This document shows, piece after piece, positions 1 to 5,677 of a stretch of DNA of 5,677 bases. The DNA lies in NCBI GenBank assembly GCA_007121565.1, contig SKKI01000299.1, positions 1 to 5,677 of the forward strand. Direction: 5' to 3'. The translations under genes were made by a program, and so were the position numbers. The DNA is from Phycisphaerae bacterium. GTDB lineage: Bacteria > Planctomycetota > Phycisphaerae > Sedimentisphaerales > Anaerohalosphaeraceae. Position 1 is the stretch's first letter. The number at the start of each line of letters is the position of its first letter. The notes below the pieces were generated by a model. That model did no database searches, was not told where the DNA came from, and was given only the letters and a program-made list of their open reading frames with translations.

Positions 1-1152
1 ATCCTCGCTGGGGCTGGCCGTATCGCCGCCGAAGGCCTCAATCGTCGCCTCGGGATTGTCCGTAAACCACAGCCGCCCCGGCGAGATCGTCTTATCCGAG
101 AACCCGTCCAGCCCCTTGGCCAGGTACATCTTGAACGCCTGCATCGTAATCCGGCTGGCCCGGTCGCTGAGCCGCGTGTTCAGCTCGTCCTGCAGCGGCA
201 CCAACTGCTCGACATCGCTGATGCCCTCATAGGTCTGCGGCTGGGCCAGGTTCTGAATATGCACCACCGGTACAAACCCCAGCGGATTGTCGCCCTCGCG
301 GGCCAACTGCCCGTTCTCGTACCGCTGCCAGGCCGTCGGCCCCAGGATCTCCGTGACGGTCATCACCCGCCGCTGCCGCTGCGAGGTGCGCCCGCCGAGC
401 ACGCTGACAATCGACGGCCCGGCCTGCTCGACCGCGTTGCACGGCTGATGAAAATGCTGCACATAATACCGCAGTCTGCGATAGTCCGATTCGTCCAGGA
501 TCGGCAGTGCCCGAGGCGCGTCGATCAGCTCAAGGGCGATGGTTTCGGCGTGTTCAAGTACGGCGTGAAAGTCAGACATGCTCAAAGACGTGCTGTAAAC
601 GTCGCGCCGCCGGCCGCGGCGCAACCGTGAGATAAGCCGCTCGCCCGGACGCACAAGGCAATCCGCAAAGCCGTACACACCCCCAAGCACCGCCAACTCC
701 TGGAAAAATCCCGCCCCGCCGTTGGCCTCGAACACCGCTTTAAGAATCTGTTCAATCTCTTGGCCTCGAGTCGCCTCGGCGGCGCGGCTGACAAACGACA
801 CGCCCTTGCCGAACAAAAAATCGACCATTGCGCCGATGCGCCAGGCAATGTCGTTTTCAATCACCACTTCTTTGCGTTGGATGTCGCCGACCTTTTTGCC
901 GAGGCCCGCCTCGCGCGTCGAGCCGTAATGCCGACCGGTAATCCGCGCCGGCAGCCCCGTCTCCTGGGCCTGCACCCGCCCGCTGCCCGTCTGGTCATCG
1001 CCGCACCGATACGACAGCGTCGCCGGGTTCTGATAGTAGTCCCACAGCCGCCCGAAATGACCTTGGTTGGCCAGCCACTGATGCTCAGTAAGCCACTGGA
1101 CAAACGCCCCGTCCAATCCCGCATCCGCAAATATCCTCAGGTCAAACGCCAT
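1..1152 (-). CDS. Phage portal protein, SPP1 gp6-like (partial, C-terminus beyond left edge)
   Basis: The frame is open without a stop for 384 codons, from an ATG at 1152-1150 to the left edge, so the C-terminus is missing. Portal proteins form the dodecameric ring at one capsid vertex through which the terminase pumps DNA. I recognise the family from the overall pattern. An N-terminal region with WDYYQN (37-42) is followed by ENDIAWRIGAMVDFLFGKGVSF (from residue 99), typical of the start of the portal core. Further on come PLGFVPVVHIQN (290-301), then SDVEQLVPLQDELNTRLSD (312-330) with SRITMQAFKMYLAKG (333-347), resembling the conserved stretch of SPP1-type portals. Residues 176-183 are arginine-rich (RLRRGRRR) in what looks like a variable loop. 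SPP1-type portals are usually about 450-550 residues, so roughly a fifth to a third is probably missing. The start is supported by AAAGGGG seven bases upstream. No terminase gene precedes it, which is unusual. Family assignment is from memory of sequence patterns, not a search. Confidence 0.82.
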   Translation of the reverse strand, partial: MAFDLRIFADAGLDGAFVQWLTEHQWLANQGHFGRLWDYYQNPATLSYRCGDDQTGSGRVQAQETGLPARITGRHYGSTREAGLGKKVGDIQRKEVVIENDIAWRIGAMVDFLFGKGVSFVSRAAEATRGQEIEQILKAVFEANGGAGFFQELAVLGGVYGFADCLVRPGERLISRLRRGRRRDVYSTSLSMSDFHAVLEHAETIALELIDAPRALPILDESDYRRLRYYVQHFHQPCNAVEQAGPSIVSVLGGRTSQRQRRVMTVTEILGPTAWQRYENGQLAREGDNPLGFVPVVHIQNLAQPQTYEGISDVEQLVPLQDELNTRLSDRASRITMQAFKMYLAKGLDGFSDKTISPGRLWFTDNPEATIEAFGGDTASPSED

Positions 1153-1159
1153 CACGCAA

Positions 1160-1166
1160 CCCCTTT
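1160..1166 (-). promoter_or_regulatory. Ribosome binding site of the portal gene
   Basis: On the minus strand the purine run AAAGGGG lies seven bases before the ATG at 1152. It is an imperfect Shine-Dalgarno match, but it is the only purine-rich block at a suitable distance and supports this start. Confidence 0.5.
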
Positions 1167-1179
1167 CCAAAATTCATCA

Positions 1180-1242
1180 ATCGTCCATCGTCCATCGTCA
1201 ATCGTCCATCGTCAATCGTCCATCGTCAATCGTCCATCGTCA
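1180..1242. repeat. Tandem heptamer array, nine copies of ATCGTC(C/A)
   Basis: Nine perfect head-to-tail 7-bp units fill these 63 bases. The last base of successive units is C, C, A, C, A, C, A, C, A, so after the first unit the array has a 14-bp period (ATCGTCC-ATCGTCA). A degenerate unit ATCAACC follows at 1243-1249. The array ends 27 bp before the portal start codon. Seven is not a multiple of three, and neither strand carries a believable gene through it. Read on the minus strand each 14-bp period contains TTGACG, which resembles a -35 hexamer. Similar short arrays occur between genes in some Planctomycetota as far as I recall. The role, if any, is unknown. Confidence 0.95.
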
Positions 1243-1563
1243 ATCAACCACACGTCCCCGCACCAGGGGCCAACGACCGCAACGCGTGTGAAAAAACCCG
1301 CTCCCAATGCCCTCACCGGGCGCGCAACCCAAGCCCACCGGAACACTTAAAAAATTCAGAATTGCCGCCCCATAGCACGATCCGAAAACACGAATTAATG
1401 CGAATCCGCCCCACAGCCCCCCTTCAGACCCCATCCGCCTCTACGATGGCAAACGTGGTTTTTAGGCTCTAATCCACAAAAGTTGGTTTATTTGAAGATA
1501 TGAAATGATGGATTTGTCGCATTGTGGACTCCAGCAGATTCACATCAATGAGGCGGGTAAAGG

Positions 1564-2838
1564 CTATTCGTGCCGCAGGGCGATGATCGGATCGACCCGG
1601 GCGGCGTTGGCGGCCGGGTACAGGCCGAAAACGATGCCCACGACAAAGCTGATGACCATCGGCAGGACAATGCTCAGCGGCGTCAGGACCGTCGGCATCC
1701 CCGAAAAGTAGGTGATCAGCATCGGCGTCAGGACGCCCAGGGCGATGCCCACCAGGCCGCCGATGGTGGACAGCACGATGGTTTCGATCAAAAACTGGGT
1801 GATGATTTGCCCGCGTTTGGCGCCGATGGCGCGGCGGATGCCGATCTCGCGGGTGCGCTCGGTGACCGAGGCGAGCATGATATTCATGATCCCGATGCCG
1901 CCGACCAGCAGGCTGATGCCGGCGATCGAGCCCAGGACGATGTTAAACGTACGCTGGGTCGCCTCGGCTTGCCGCAACAGTGACAGGGGTACGCTGATCT
2001 CGTAACTTTTCCTGCGATGAAAGCGCTGGAGCATCTGTTCGATGGCCGCCGCGGTGGGCTCGACGTTCCCCATCTCGTCAATCTGGGCGATAATCTGGTG
2101 CAGCTCGACCCGCTCTCGACTCATGGAGCCGGCCTGAATGCGCGTCGTCGTGTCGCCGAAATAATCTCTGGCAATCCGCAGCGGGATATACACATCCACA
2201 TCCCGGTCGGGCACCTGCATCTCACCGGCCTGACCGGATTCGCTTTTGATGATGCCGACGATCTCGAAGGCCTGCCCGCCGATTCGGACGCGCTGGCCGA
2301 TTGTACTTTGCGTGGCCAGCAGCCGCCGCGCCCCGAACTCGGTCAGCACGGCGACGGGGTTGAATTGGTCCTCGTCCGAGGCGCGCAATCTGCGTCCGGC
2401 GACCAGCTCGCGCTGAACCAGGTCAAACCAGGCATCGCTCGTGCCGACCACGCGCAATTCCATCGAACGCGATCCCAGGCGGGATTCTTTGCGCAGCAGT
2501 TTGACCGGGGCAATCTGCCGAACAGCCGGGTAACTGACGCGCAAACGCTCGTAATCGTCATAGGTCAAGCCATACATGCTCATGCTCATAAACGACCGCG
2601 GTGCTGTGCGATCATCCTCGTCGACCGGCTTGACGGAGGTCAGGATGATGTTCGTGCTGCCGAGCTTTCGGATCTGATCCATGGCCTCCTGGCTGGCGCC
2701 TTCGCCGACCGAGAGCATCGCCACGACGCTGCCGACACCAAAGACCACGCCCAGCATGGTCAGCACCGAGCGAAGCTTGTGCAGCAGCAGGTTTTCAATC
2801 CCCAGTGCGATATTTCTGAAAAAACGGTTCTGGTTCAT
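1564..2838 (-). CDS. macB: MacB-type ABC transporter permease (FtsX fold), separate from its ATPase
   Basis: This 424-residue protein is the membrane subunit of the efflux pump. Topology follows the MacB/FtsX plan. There is a short cytoplasmic N-terminus, transmembrane segment 1 at about 24-44, a large periplasmic domain (about 45-298), then three transmembrane segments at about 300-322, 349-377 and 386-406. Diagnostic motifs are the N-terminal LRSVLTMLGVVFGVGSVVAM (22-41), MNIMLASVTERTREIGIRRA (318-337), which contains the cytoplasmic element that contacts the ATPase, and the end motif YPAANAARVDPIIALRHE (407-424). The length matches a full MacB permease domain without the N-terminal ATPase found in E. 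coli MacB. The periplasmic domain would relay ATP-driven movement to the adaptor (mechanotransmission, known for MacB). It starts one base after the ATPase stop codon, with only a weak GAGAG site, so translation is probably coupled. It is the last gene of the operon and ends in TAG at 1566-1564. Substrate is unknown. A methionine-rich patch sits at 84-89. Confidence 0.95.
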   Translation of the reverse strand: MNQNRFFRNIALGIENLLLHKLRSVLTMLGVVFGVGSVVAMLSVGEGASQEAMDQIRKLGSTNIILTSVKPVDEDDRTAPRSFMSMSMYGLTYDDYERLRVSYPAVRQIAPVKLLRKESRLGSRSMELRVVGTSDAWFDLVQRELVAGRRLRASDEDQFNPVAVLTEFGARRLLATQSTIGQRVRIGGQAFEIVGIIKSESGQAGEMQVPDRDVDVYIPLRIARDYFGDTTTRIQAGSMSRERVELHQIIAQIDEMGNVEPTAAAIEQMLQRFHRRKSYEISVPLSLLRQAEATQRTFNIVLGSIAGISLLVGGIGIMNIMLASVTERTREIGIRRAIGAKRGQIITQFLIETIVLSTIGGLVGIALGVLTPMLITYFSGMPTVLTPLSIVLPMVISFVVGIVFGLYPAANAARVDPIIALRHE

Positions 2839-2839
2839 C

Positions 2840-3535
2840 TTAACTCTCGTCGATGCGGTCGATGCGGCCGTCTTTCATATACAGACGGCTTCGGGCGTGG
2901 ACCGCAATATGCGGTTCGTGGGTGACCATTATGATTGTTTTGCCTTCGCGATGCAGCGCATCGAGCAGCTTCATAATCTGCTCGCCGGTGGCGCTGTCCA
3001 GGTTGCCCGTCGGCTCGTCGGCCAGCAGCAGATGCGGATCGTTGGCCAGCGCCCGGGCGATGGCGACCCGCTGCATCTGGCCGCCGGACAGCTCGGTGGG
3101 GCGGTGATGGAGCCGGTCCTCAAGGCCGACCCGCCGGGCCAGTTCCGTCGCGCGGGCGGCGCTTGGCTCAGGCTGCCAGCCGAGATAATACAGCGGCAGT
3201 TCTATATTGCGCTGCACCGTGAGCTGCGGGATCAGGTTAAAGCTCTGGAAGATGAATCCGATATGGCGAAGCCGTCGCTCGCTGAGCTGATCGTCATCCA
3301 GCGTGCCGACATCCTGCCCTTCGAGCCTGTAGTGTCCGTCGCTGAGCCGATCCAGACAGCCGATGATATTCATCATCGTGCTTTTGCCCGACCCGCTGGC
3401 GCCCATAATCGCCCAAAAGCTGCCGCGGGTAAACGCCACAGTCACGCCGTCCAACGCGTTGACCTGCTGATTGCCCATCCGGTATATTTTTCGCGCCGCA
3501 TCCAGGCGGACGATATCGCCGTTGGGCCCGGTCAT
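2840..3535 (-). CDS. macB: MacB/LolD-type ABC transporter ATP-binding protein
   Basis: This 231-residue cytoplasmic ATPase powers the pump and is expected to dimerise on two copies of the permease. All catalytic motifs are intact: Walker A GASGSGKST (45-53), Q-loop glutamine at 97 in FQSFN, signature LSGGQ (149-153), Walker B LLLADEP (169-175) with catalytic Glu174, D-loop NLDS (178-181) and H-loop His206 in VTHEP. The run LADEPTGNLDS is typical of the MacB/LolD/FtsE branch. The size is the usual one for a stand-alone subunit of this branch. In E. coli MacB the equivalent domain is fused to the permease, so the symbol here denotes the ATPase half. The ATG overlaps the adaptor stop codon as ATGA (3535-3532), with GGAG eight bases upstream at 3547-3544. 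The permease follows after one base. LolD is an alternative family name, but the adjacent adaptor and channel genes favour a MacAB-type exporter over lipoprotein release. Confidence 0.96.
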   Translation of the reverse strand: MTGPNGDIVRLDAARKIYRMGNQQVNALDGVTVAFTRGSFWAIMGASGSGKSTMMNIIGCLDRLSDGHYRLEGQDVGTLDDDQLSERRLRHIGFIFQSFNLIPQLTVQRNIELPLYYLGWQPEPSAARATELARRVGLEDRLHHRPTELSGGQMQRVAIARALANDPHLLLADEPTGNLDSATGEQIMKLLDALHREGKTIIMVTHEPHIAVHARSRLYMKDGRIDRIDES

Positions 3536-5331
3536 GGCGTCGTCTCCGCCGGCCGCTGCTGGCGCCGCTGTCCCTGACCTTGTCCCTGCCGCTGCCCTGA
3601 GCCGGAGCCCTCCGGCCGCATCTGCCGGCGAAGCTGCTCCTGCTGTTCCGGGGACATCTGTTCATATTGCTGACGCAACTGCTCACGTTGTTCGGGAGTC
3701 ATTTGCTCAAGCCGCTGTCGCAACTGCTGCATCGGGTCAGCCGCCTCCGGAGCCGCCTGCGGCGGCTCGGCCGGGGCGTCTGCGGACCGGTCATTATTGT
3801 TCAGGCGATCACGAACTCGATCGTCAATATCGCCGGGTTCGGCAGGCGTCCGGCTCCTGCGCCCGTCAGCCGTTCCGGCACTTAACGGCGGAGTCAACAG
3901 AACCTGTTCGCCTTCGGACAGGCCGCTGCGGATGTGCACCATCCGGTTGTTGTCCATACCGATCTCCACCTGGCGCGGCTCGATGCTTCTGCCGTTGACC
4001 ACAAAGACGGTGTGGGCGCCGTCAGCCCGGATGACCGATTGAACCGGCACAGAGAGTACATCGTCATGCTGCTCGGCGATAATTTCGACATTACAGCTCA
4101 TGCCCGTCCGCAGCGCCTCGTCATTATCCTCAAGAAAGACTTCGGTATTATACAGCTTCAGATCCGGGTTCAAAAACATACTTTGCGCATCAGGCAGGGG
4201 AGCGATACTGGCCACCGTTGCCAAATATTTGCGCCCGGGCAGCGCATCGACGGTCACGACCGCCGGCAGACCGACCCGGATTTTCTGCAGGTTGGCCTCA
4301 TGGATGCCGACCTCGGCCTTGGCTGAGGCGGTGGTCGGCAGATAAATCAAATCTTCGCGCTCCCGTACGTCGCGGCCTTCGGTCAACGGTTCCACATTCC
4401 AGCGCCGCCCGCCGGTCATGGCGCTGGTGGCATAAATCACCGTGCCGGCGGTCGGGGCGTAAATGGTGGCGTTGACGATCTGCTCTTCGATTTTTTGCAG
4501 GCGGTCCCGCTGGCGATTGTATTCCAGCTCTCTGGCCTTCAGTTCCGCCTCGGCCTGCACCACGTCGGCGCGGGCCCGGCGTTTGGTGCGTTCCAGTGCC
4601 ATCTCGGCTTGCCGGAGATCGCTTTCAAGCTGCGCCAGCTTGCGCTTGTAGGTAAACTCGGTCAGCAGGTTGTAGTCATTTTCGGCGCGTTCAAGGTCCA
4701 GCGTTCTGCGTTTTTCGTTCAGCTCATCGGCCTGCATCTCGGTTTGGGAAATGAATTTTTCATCAAACAGGGTGCGCGACCACTCCAGGCGCTCCCGGGC
4801 CCGTGCCAGCTCTTCCTCGGCCAGAGTGATGCTCGCTTCGGAGCGCATCAGCTCGTTGGGGTATTCGCCGTCGATATATTGATCCAGGTCTTCCTGGGCA
4901 AACTCGTATTGGAGGGTTGCCAGCTCGACATCGCTCTGGGCCTGATTGCGCACCACTTCGAGGTTTTCCTGGGCTCTGATATAGGAGGCCTCGGCATTTT
5001 GCAGGCGGATTTCCTGATCCAGGCGGCTGTCAATCAGTGAACTGGCGTCCAGCTCCATCACCAGATCGCCCTTTTGCACCTCTGTGCCTTCTTGAATCAG
5101 CCAGAGGATTGAGGTGCGTCCTTCCAACTGGTTCTGGATCGTGGTCATTTCGCGGGCCTGAATTGTCCCGGACTGAATGACGCTGATCGTCAAGGGACCG
5201 CGCGTGACCCGGTAGGTCGCAAAATCCCCAGCCGCCTGAAGCTGGGCGGCATTGTGCCAGAACAGAAAGCCGGCGGCCCCTGCAACACATAAAGCGGCAG
5301 CGATAATCCATACTTTTTTACGTTTGAGCAT
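3532..5331 (-). CDS. macA: MacA/HlyD-family periplasmic adaptor (membrane fusion protein) with extended polar C-terminal tail
   Basis: This 599-residue adaptor would bridge the inner-membrane MacB complex and the TolC-type channel. I chose the ATG at 5331, not an in-frame ATG at 5379, because GGAGG lies nine bases upstream and the protein then begins MLKRKKVWIIAAALCVAGAA, a membrane anchor with positive charges before it. Domains in order (numbering from this Met) are: anchor (6-24), first lipoyl half (about 41-99, with EGTEVQKGDLVMELD at 81-95), a very long alpha-helical coiled-coil region (about 100-285), second lipoyl half (IYAPTAGTVIY, 290-300), beta-barrel (about 335-425) and membrane-proximal domain (about 425-485). 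A disordered-looking tail (about 485-599) carries two MxPEQxEQLR-type repeats and a glycine-glutamine run. E. coli MacA has about 370 residues, so this protein is much longer, through both hairpin and tail. It overlaps the channel gene by 14 nt and the ATPase gene by 4 nt. The macA symbol rests on context and domain order. HlyD family is certain, the exact orthology is not. Confidence 0.92.
   Translation of the reverse strand: MLKRKKVWIIAAALCVAGAAGFLFWHNAAQLQAAGDFATYRVTRGPLTISVIQSGTIQAREMTTIQNQLEGRTSILWLIQEGTEVQKGDLVMELDASSLIDSRLDQEIRLQNAEASYIRAQENLEVVRNQAQSDVELATLQYEFAQEDLDQYIDGEYPNELMRSEASITLAEEELARARERLEWSRTLFDEKFISQTEMQADELNEKRRTLDLERAENDYNLLTEFTYKRKLAQLESDLRQAEMALERTKRRARADVVQAEAELKARELEYNRQRDRLQKIEEQIVNATIYAPTAGTVIYATSAMTGGRRWNVEPLTEGRDVREREDLIYLPTTASAKAEVGIHEANLQKIRVGLPAVVTVDALPGRKYLATVASIAPLPDAQSMFLNPDLKLYNTEVFLEDNDEALRTGMSCNVEIIAEQHDDVLSVPVQSVIRADGAHTVFVVNGRSIEPRQVEIGMDNNRMVHIRSGLSEGEQVLLTPPLSAGTADGRRSRTPAEPGDIDDRVRDRLNNNDRSADAPAEPPQAAPEAADPMQQLRQRLEQMTPEQREQLRQQYEQMSPEQQEQLRRQMRPEGSGSGQRQGQGQGQRRQQRPAETTP
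3544..3547 (-). promoter_or_regulatory. Ribosome binding site of the ABC ATPase gene
   Basis: GGAG on the minus strand lies eight bases before the ATG at 3535, within the last codons of the adaptor gene. Together with the ATGA stop-start overlap it points to translational coupling of adaptor and ATPase. Confidence 0.6.
3562..3729 (-). repeat. Repetitive low-complexity coding segment in the adaptor tail
   Basis: These bases encode the polar tail of the adaptor. Two imperfect copies of a 15-residue unit follow one another: LEQMTPEQREQLRQQ, then YEQMSPEQQEQLRRQ (residues 541-570, bases about 3711-3622). A glycine-glutamine-arginine run of GQGQ type (about 3609-3562) comes after. Each unit has a heptad-like spacing of Leu/Met and could form amphipathic helices. 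Similar MTPEQR-type repeats occur in small secreted proteins of several bacterial groups, as far as I recall. The function here is unknown. Confidence 0.75.
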
Positions 5332-5677
5332 AAGCCAATTCCTCCGGCAGGACTTCCTGCCATAGTCCGCGTTCGTCAATTTCCAACAGTCCCAAGTTGC
5401 TTTGCATTTGCAGCTCGGCTATACGATAGCTGACCGCTGCGGCGGTCAGGCCGTTTTGAGCCGTCAGCAGCGCCTCTTGTGCTTCCAGCAGGTCACGCAT
5501 TTCGGCCCGTCCGGCTTCCAGAAAGAGGGTGACGCTGCGTACCCGTTTTTCGGCGATAATCACCGCTTGCGTTTGAATATAAAGATTTTCGCGGGCCTGA
5601 CGCATCGTTCGCAAAATATTGCGCAGCGAAAGCTTGATCTGATCTTCACGCTGTTGGGCGTCATAAACGCGGTTTTC
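5318..5677 (-). CDS. TolC-family outer-membrane efflux channel protein (C-terminal fragment at window edge)
   Basis: The frame is open from the right edge to a TAA at 5320-5318 and gives the last 119 residues of a protein that starts outside the window. Partial status comes from the window edge and is no sign of a broken gene. The visible part is almost entirely helical and polar. It contains the pattern LFLEAGRAEMRDLLEAQ (50-66) followed by ALLTAQNGLTAAAVSYRIAELQMQ (from 69), which is typical of the last structural repeat of outer-membrane efflux proteins (OEP/TolC family), where a turn is followed by the long periplasmic helix. The protein ends with a short tail after DERGLW (101-106). TolC-type trimers form the exit duct across the outer membrane and the periplasm. 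The last 14 bases overlap the start of the adaptor gene, which supports a joint operon and a dedicated channel. The operon promoter must lie beyond the right edge. Confidence 0.88.
   Translation of the reverse strand, partial: ENRVYDAQQREDQIKLSLRNILRTMRQARENLYIQTQAVIIAEKRVRSVTLFLEAGRAEMRDLLEAQEALLTAQNGLTAAAVSYRIAELQMQSNLGLLEIDERGLWQEVLPEELAYAQT
5341..5345 (-). promoter_or_regulatory. Ribosome binding site that fixes the adaptor start
   Basis: On the minus strand GGAGG is followed by nine bases and the ATG at 5331. It lies inside the end of the channel gene. The upstream in-frame ATG at 5379 would add 16 hydrophilic residues before the anchor and a longer overlap, so the 5331 start is preferred. 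Confidence 0.8.

Larger units (their letters stand above)
1153..1563. other. Gene-free spacer between the efflux operon and the portal gene
   Basis: This 411-bp stretch separates the stop codon of the permease gene from the start of the portal gene. It contains the heptamer array (1180-1242), a GC-rich part (about 1250-1345), a patch at 1347-1405 with A runs and the element CGAATTAATGCGAAT (1391-1405), and an AT-richer part (about 1459-1512). Short open frames exist here on both strands, but none has a recognisable protein pattern combined with a ribosome binding site. I found no tRNA-like fold, no clear attachment-site duplication and no strong hairpin followed by a T run. Any prophage junction and any terminator of the efflux operon would have to lie here. 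Confidence 0.7.

Noticed and set aside
1142..1177. An 11-codon open frame on the minus strand overlapping the portal start, a possible leader peptide
   Set aside because: It lacks its own ribosome binding site and has no attenuator-like structure. A frame this short is expected by chance.
1180..1242. CRISPR array
   Set aside because: The 7-bp units are contiguous with no unique spacers, and no cas genes are nearby. It is a simple tandem repeat.
760..1350. A 196-codon plus-strand open frame spanning the portal gene start and the heptamer array
   Set aside because: It lies antisense to a well-supported portal frame, its product is rich in Arg, Pro and His, and the array translates to a meaningless SIVHRPS-like repeat. 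It is a shadow frame.
1240..1434. A 64-codon open frame on the minus strand within the spacer
   Set aside because: It overlaps the spacer element, has no recognisable domain and no clear ribosome binding site, and its composition looks like translated non-coding DNA.
1523..1553. Imperfect hairpin downstream of the permease gene, a candidate terminator
   Set aside because: The outer CATTG/CAATG stem is only five pairs, followed by bulges and an 11-base loop, and no T run follows on the minus strand. It does not fit an intrinsic terminator.
2017..2925. A 302-codon plus-strand open frame opposite the permease gene
   Set aside because: It is antisense to the MacB permease, whose family motifs are unambiguous. 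The frame is a by-product of GC-rich codon usage, as are the long plus-strand frames opposite the ATPase and adaptor.
5332..5379. Upstream ATG at 5379 as start of the adaptor
   Set aside because: It would place 16 polar residues before the membrane anchor and increase the overlap with the channel gene, whereas the 5331 start has GGAGG at a good distance.

Overview
The window holds two unrelated blocks, all transcribed leftward (minus strand), separated by a 411-bp gene-free spacer. The larger block (1564-5677) is a compact tripartite efflux operon of the MacAB-TolC type. In transcription order it contains the C-terminal end of a TolC-family outer-membrane channel protein (cut by the right window edge), a MacA/HlyD-type periplasmic adaptor, a MacB/LolD-type ABC ATPase and a MacB-type FtsX-fold permease. 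The junctions are a 14-nt overlap, a 4-nt ATGA overlap and a 1-nt gap, so the genes are almost certainly one translationally coupled transcript. Together they would span inner membrane, periplasm and outer membrane. In this mechanism ATP hydrolysis drives movements of the permease periplasmic domain that push periplasmic substrate through the adaptor into the channel. The substrate cannot be read from the sequence. ATPase and permease are separate polypeptides here, unlike the fused Escherichia coli MacB.

The left block (1-1152) is one long open frame of 384 codons running off the left edge. I read it as the N-terminal part of a tailed-phage portal protein of the SPP1 gp6-like type. No terminase, capsid or integrase gene is visible upstream of it. 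The window therefore seems to contain, or lie close to, a boundary between phage-derived DNA and host DNA.

The spacer (1153-1563) contains nine perfect copies of a 7-bp unit, ATCGTC(C/A), mostly alternating to give a 14-bp higher-order period. It also holds an AT-richer stretch, but no convincing gene, RNA or intrinsic terminator.

The host is a diderm bacterium of moderately high GC content, because the operon needs an outer membrane. The heptamer repeat, the split MacB with a very long adaptor and the glutamine-rich MxPEQ adaptor tail remind me of Planctomycetota (Phycisphaerae-like) genomes. That assignment rests on general impression and is tentative.

I do not see a clearly new multi-gene system. 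The best leads are the unusually long adaptor with its repetitive polar tail, the portal gene without a terminase in front of it, and the heptamer array placed directly before that gene.
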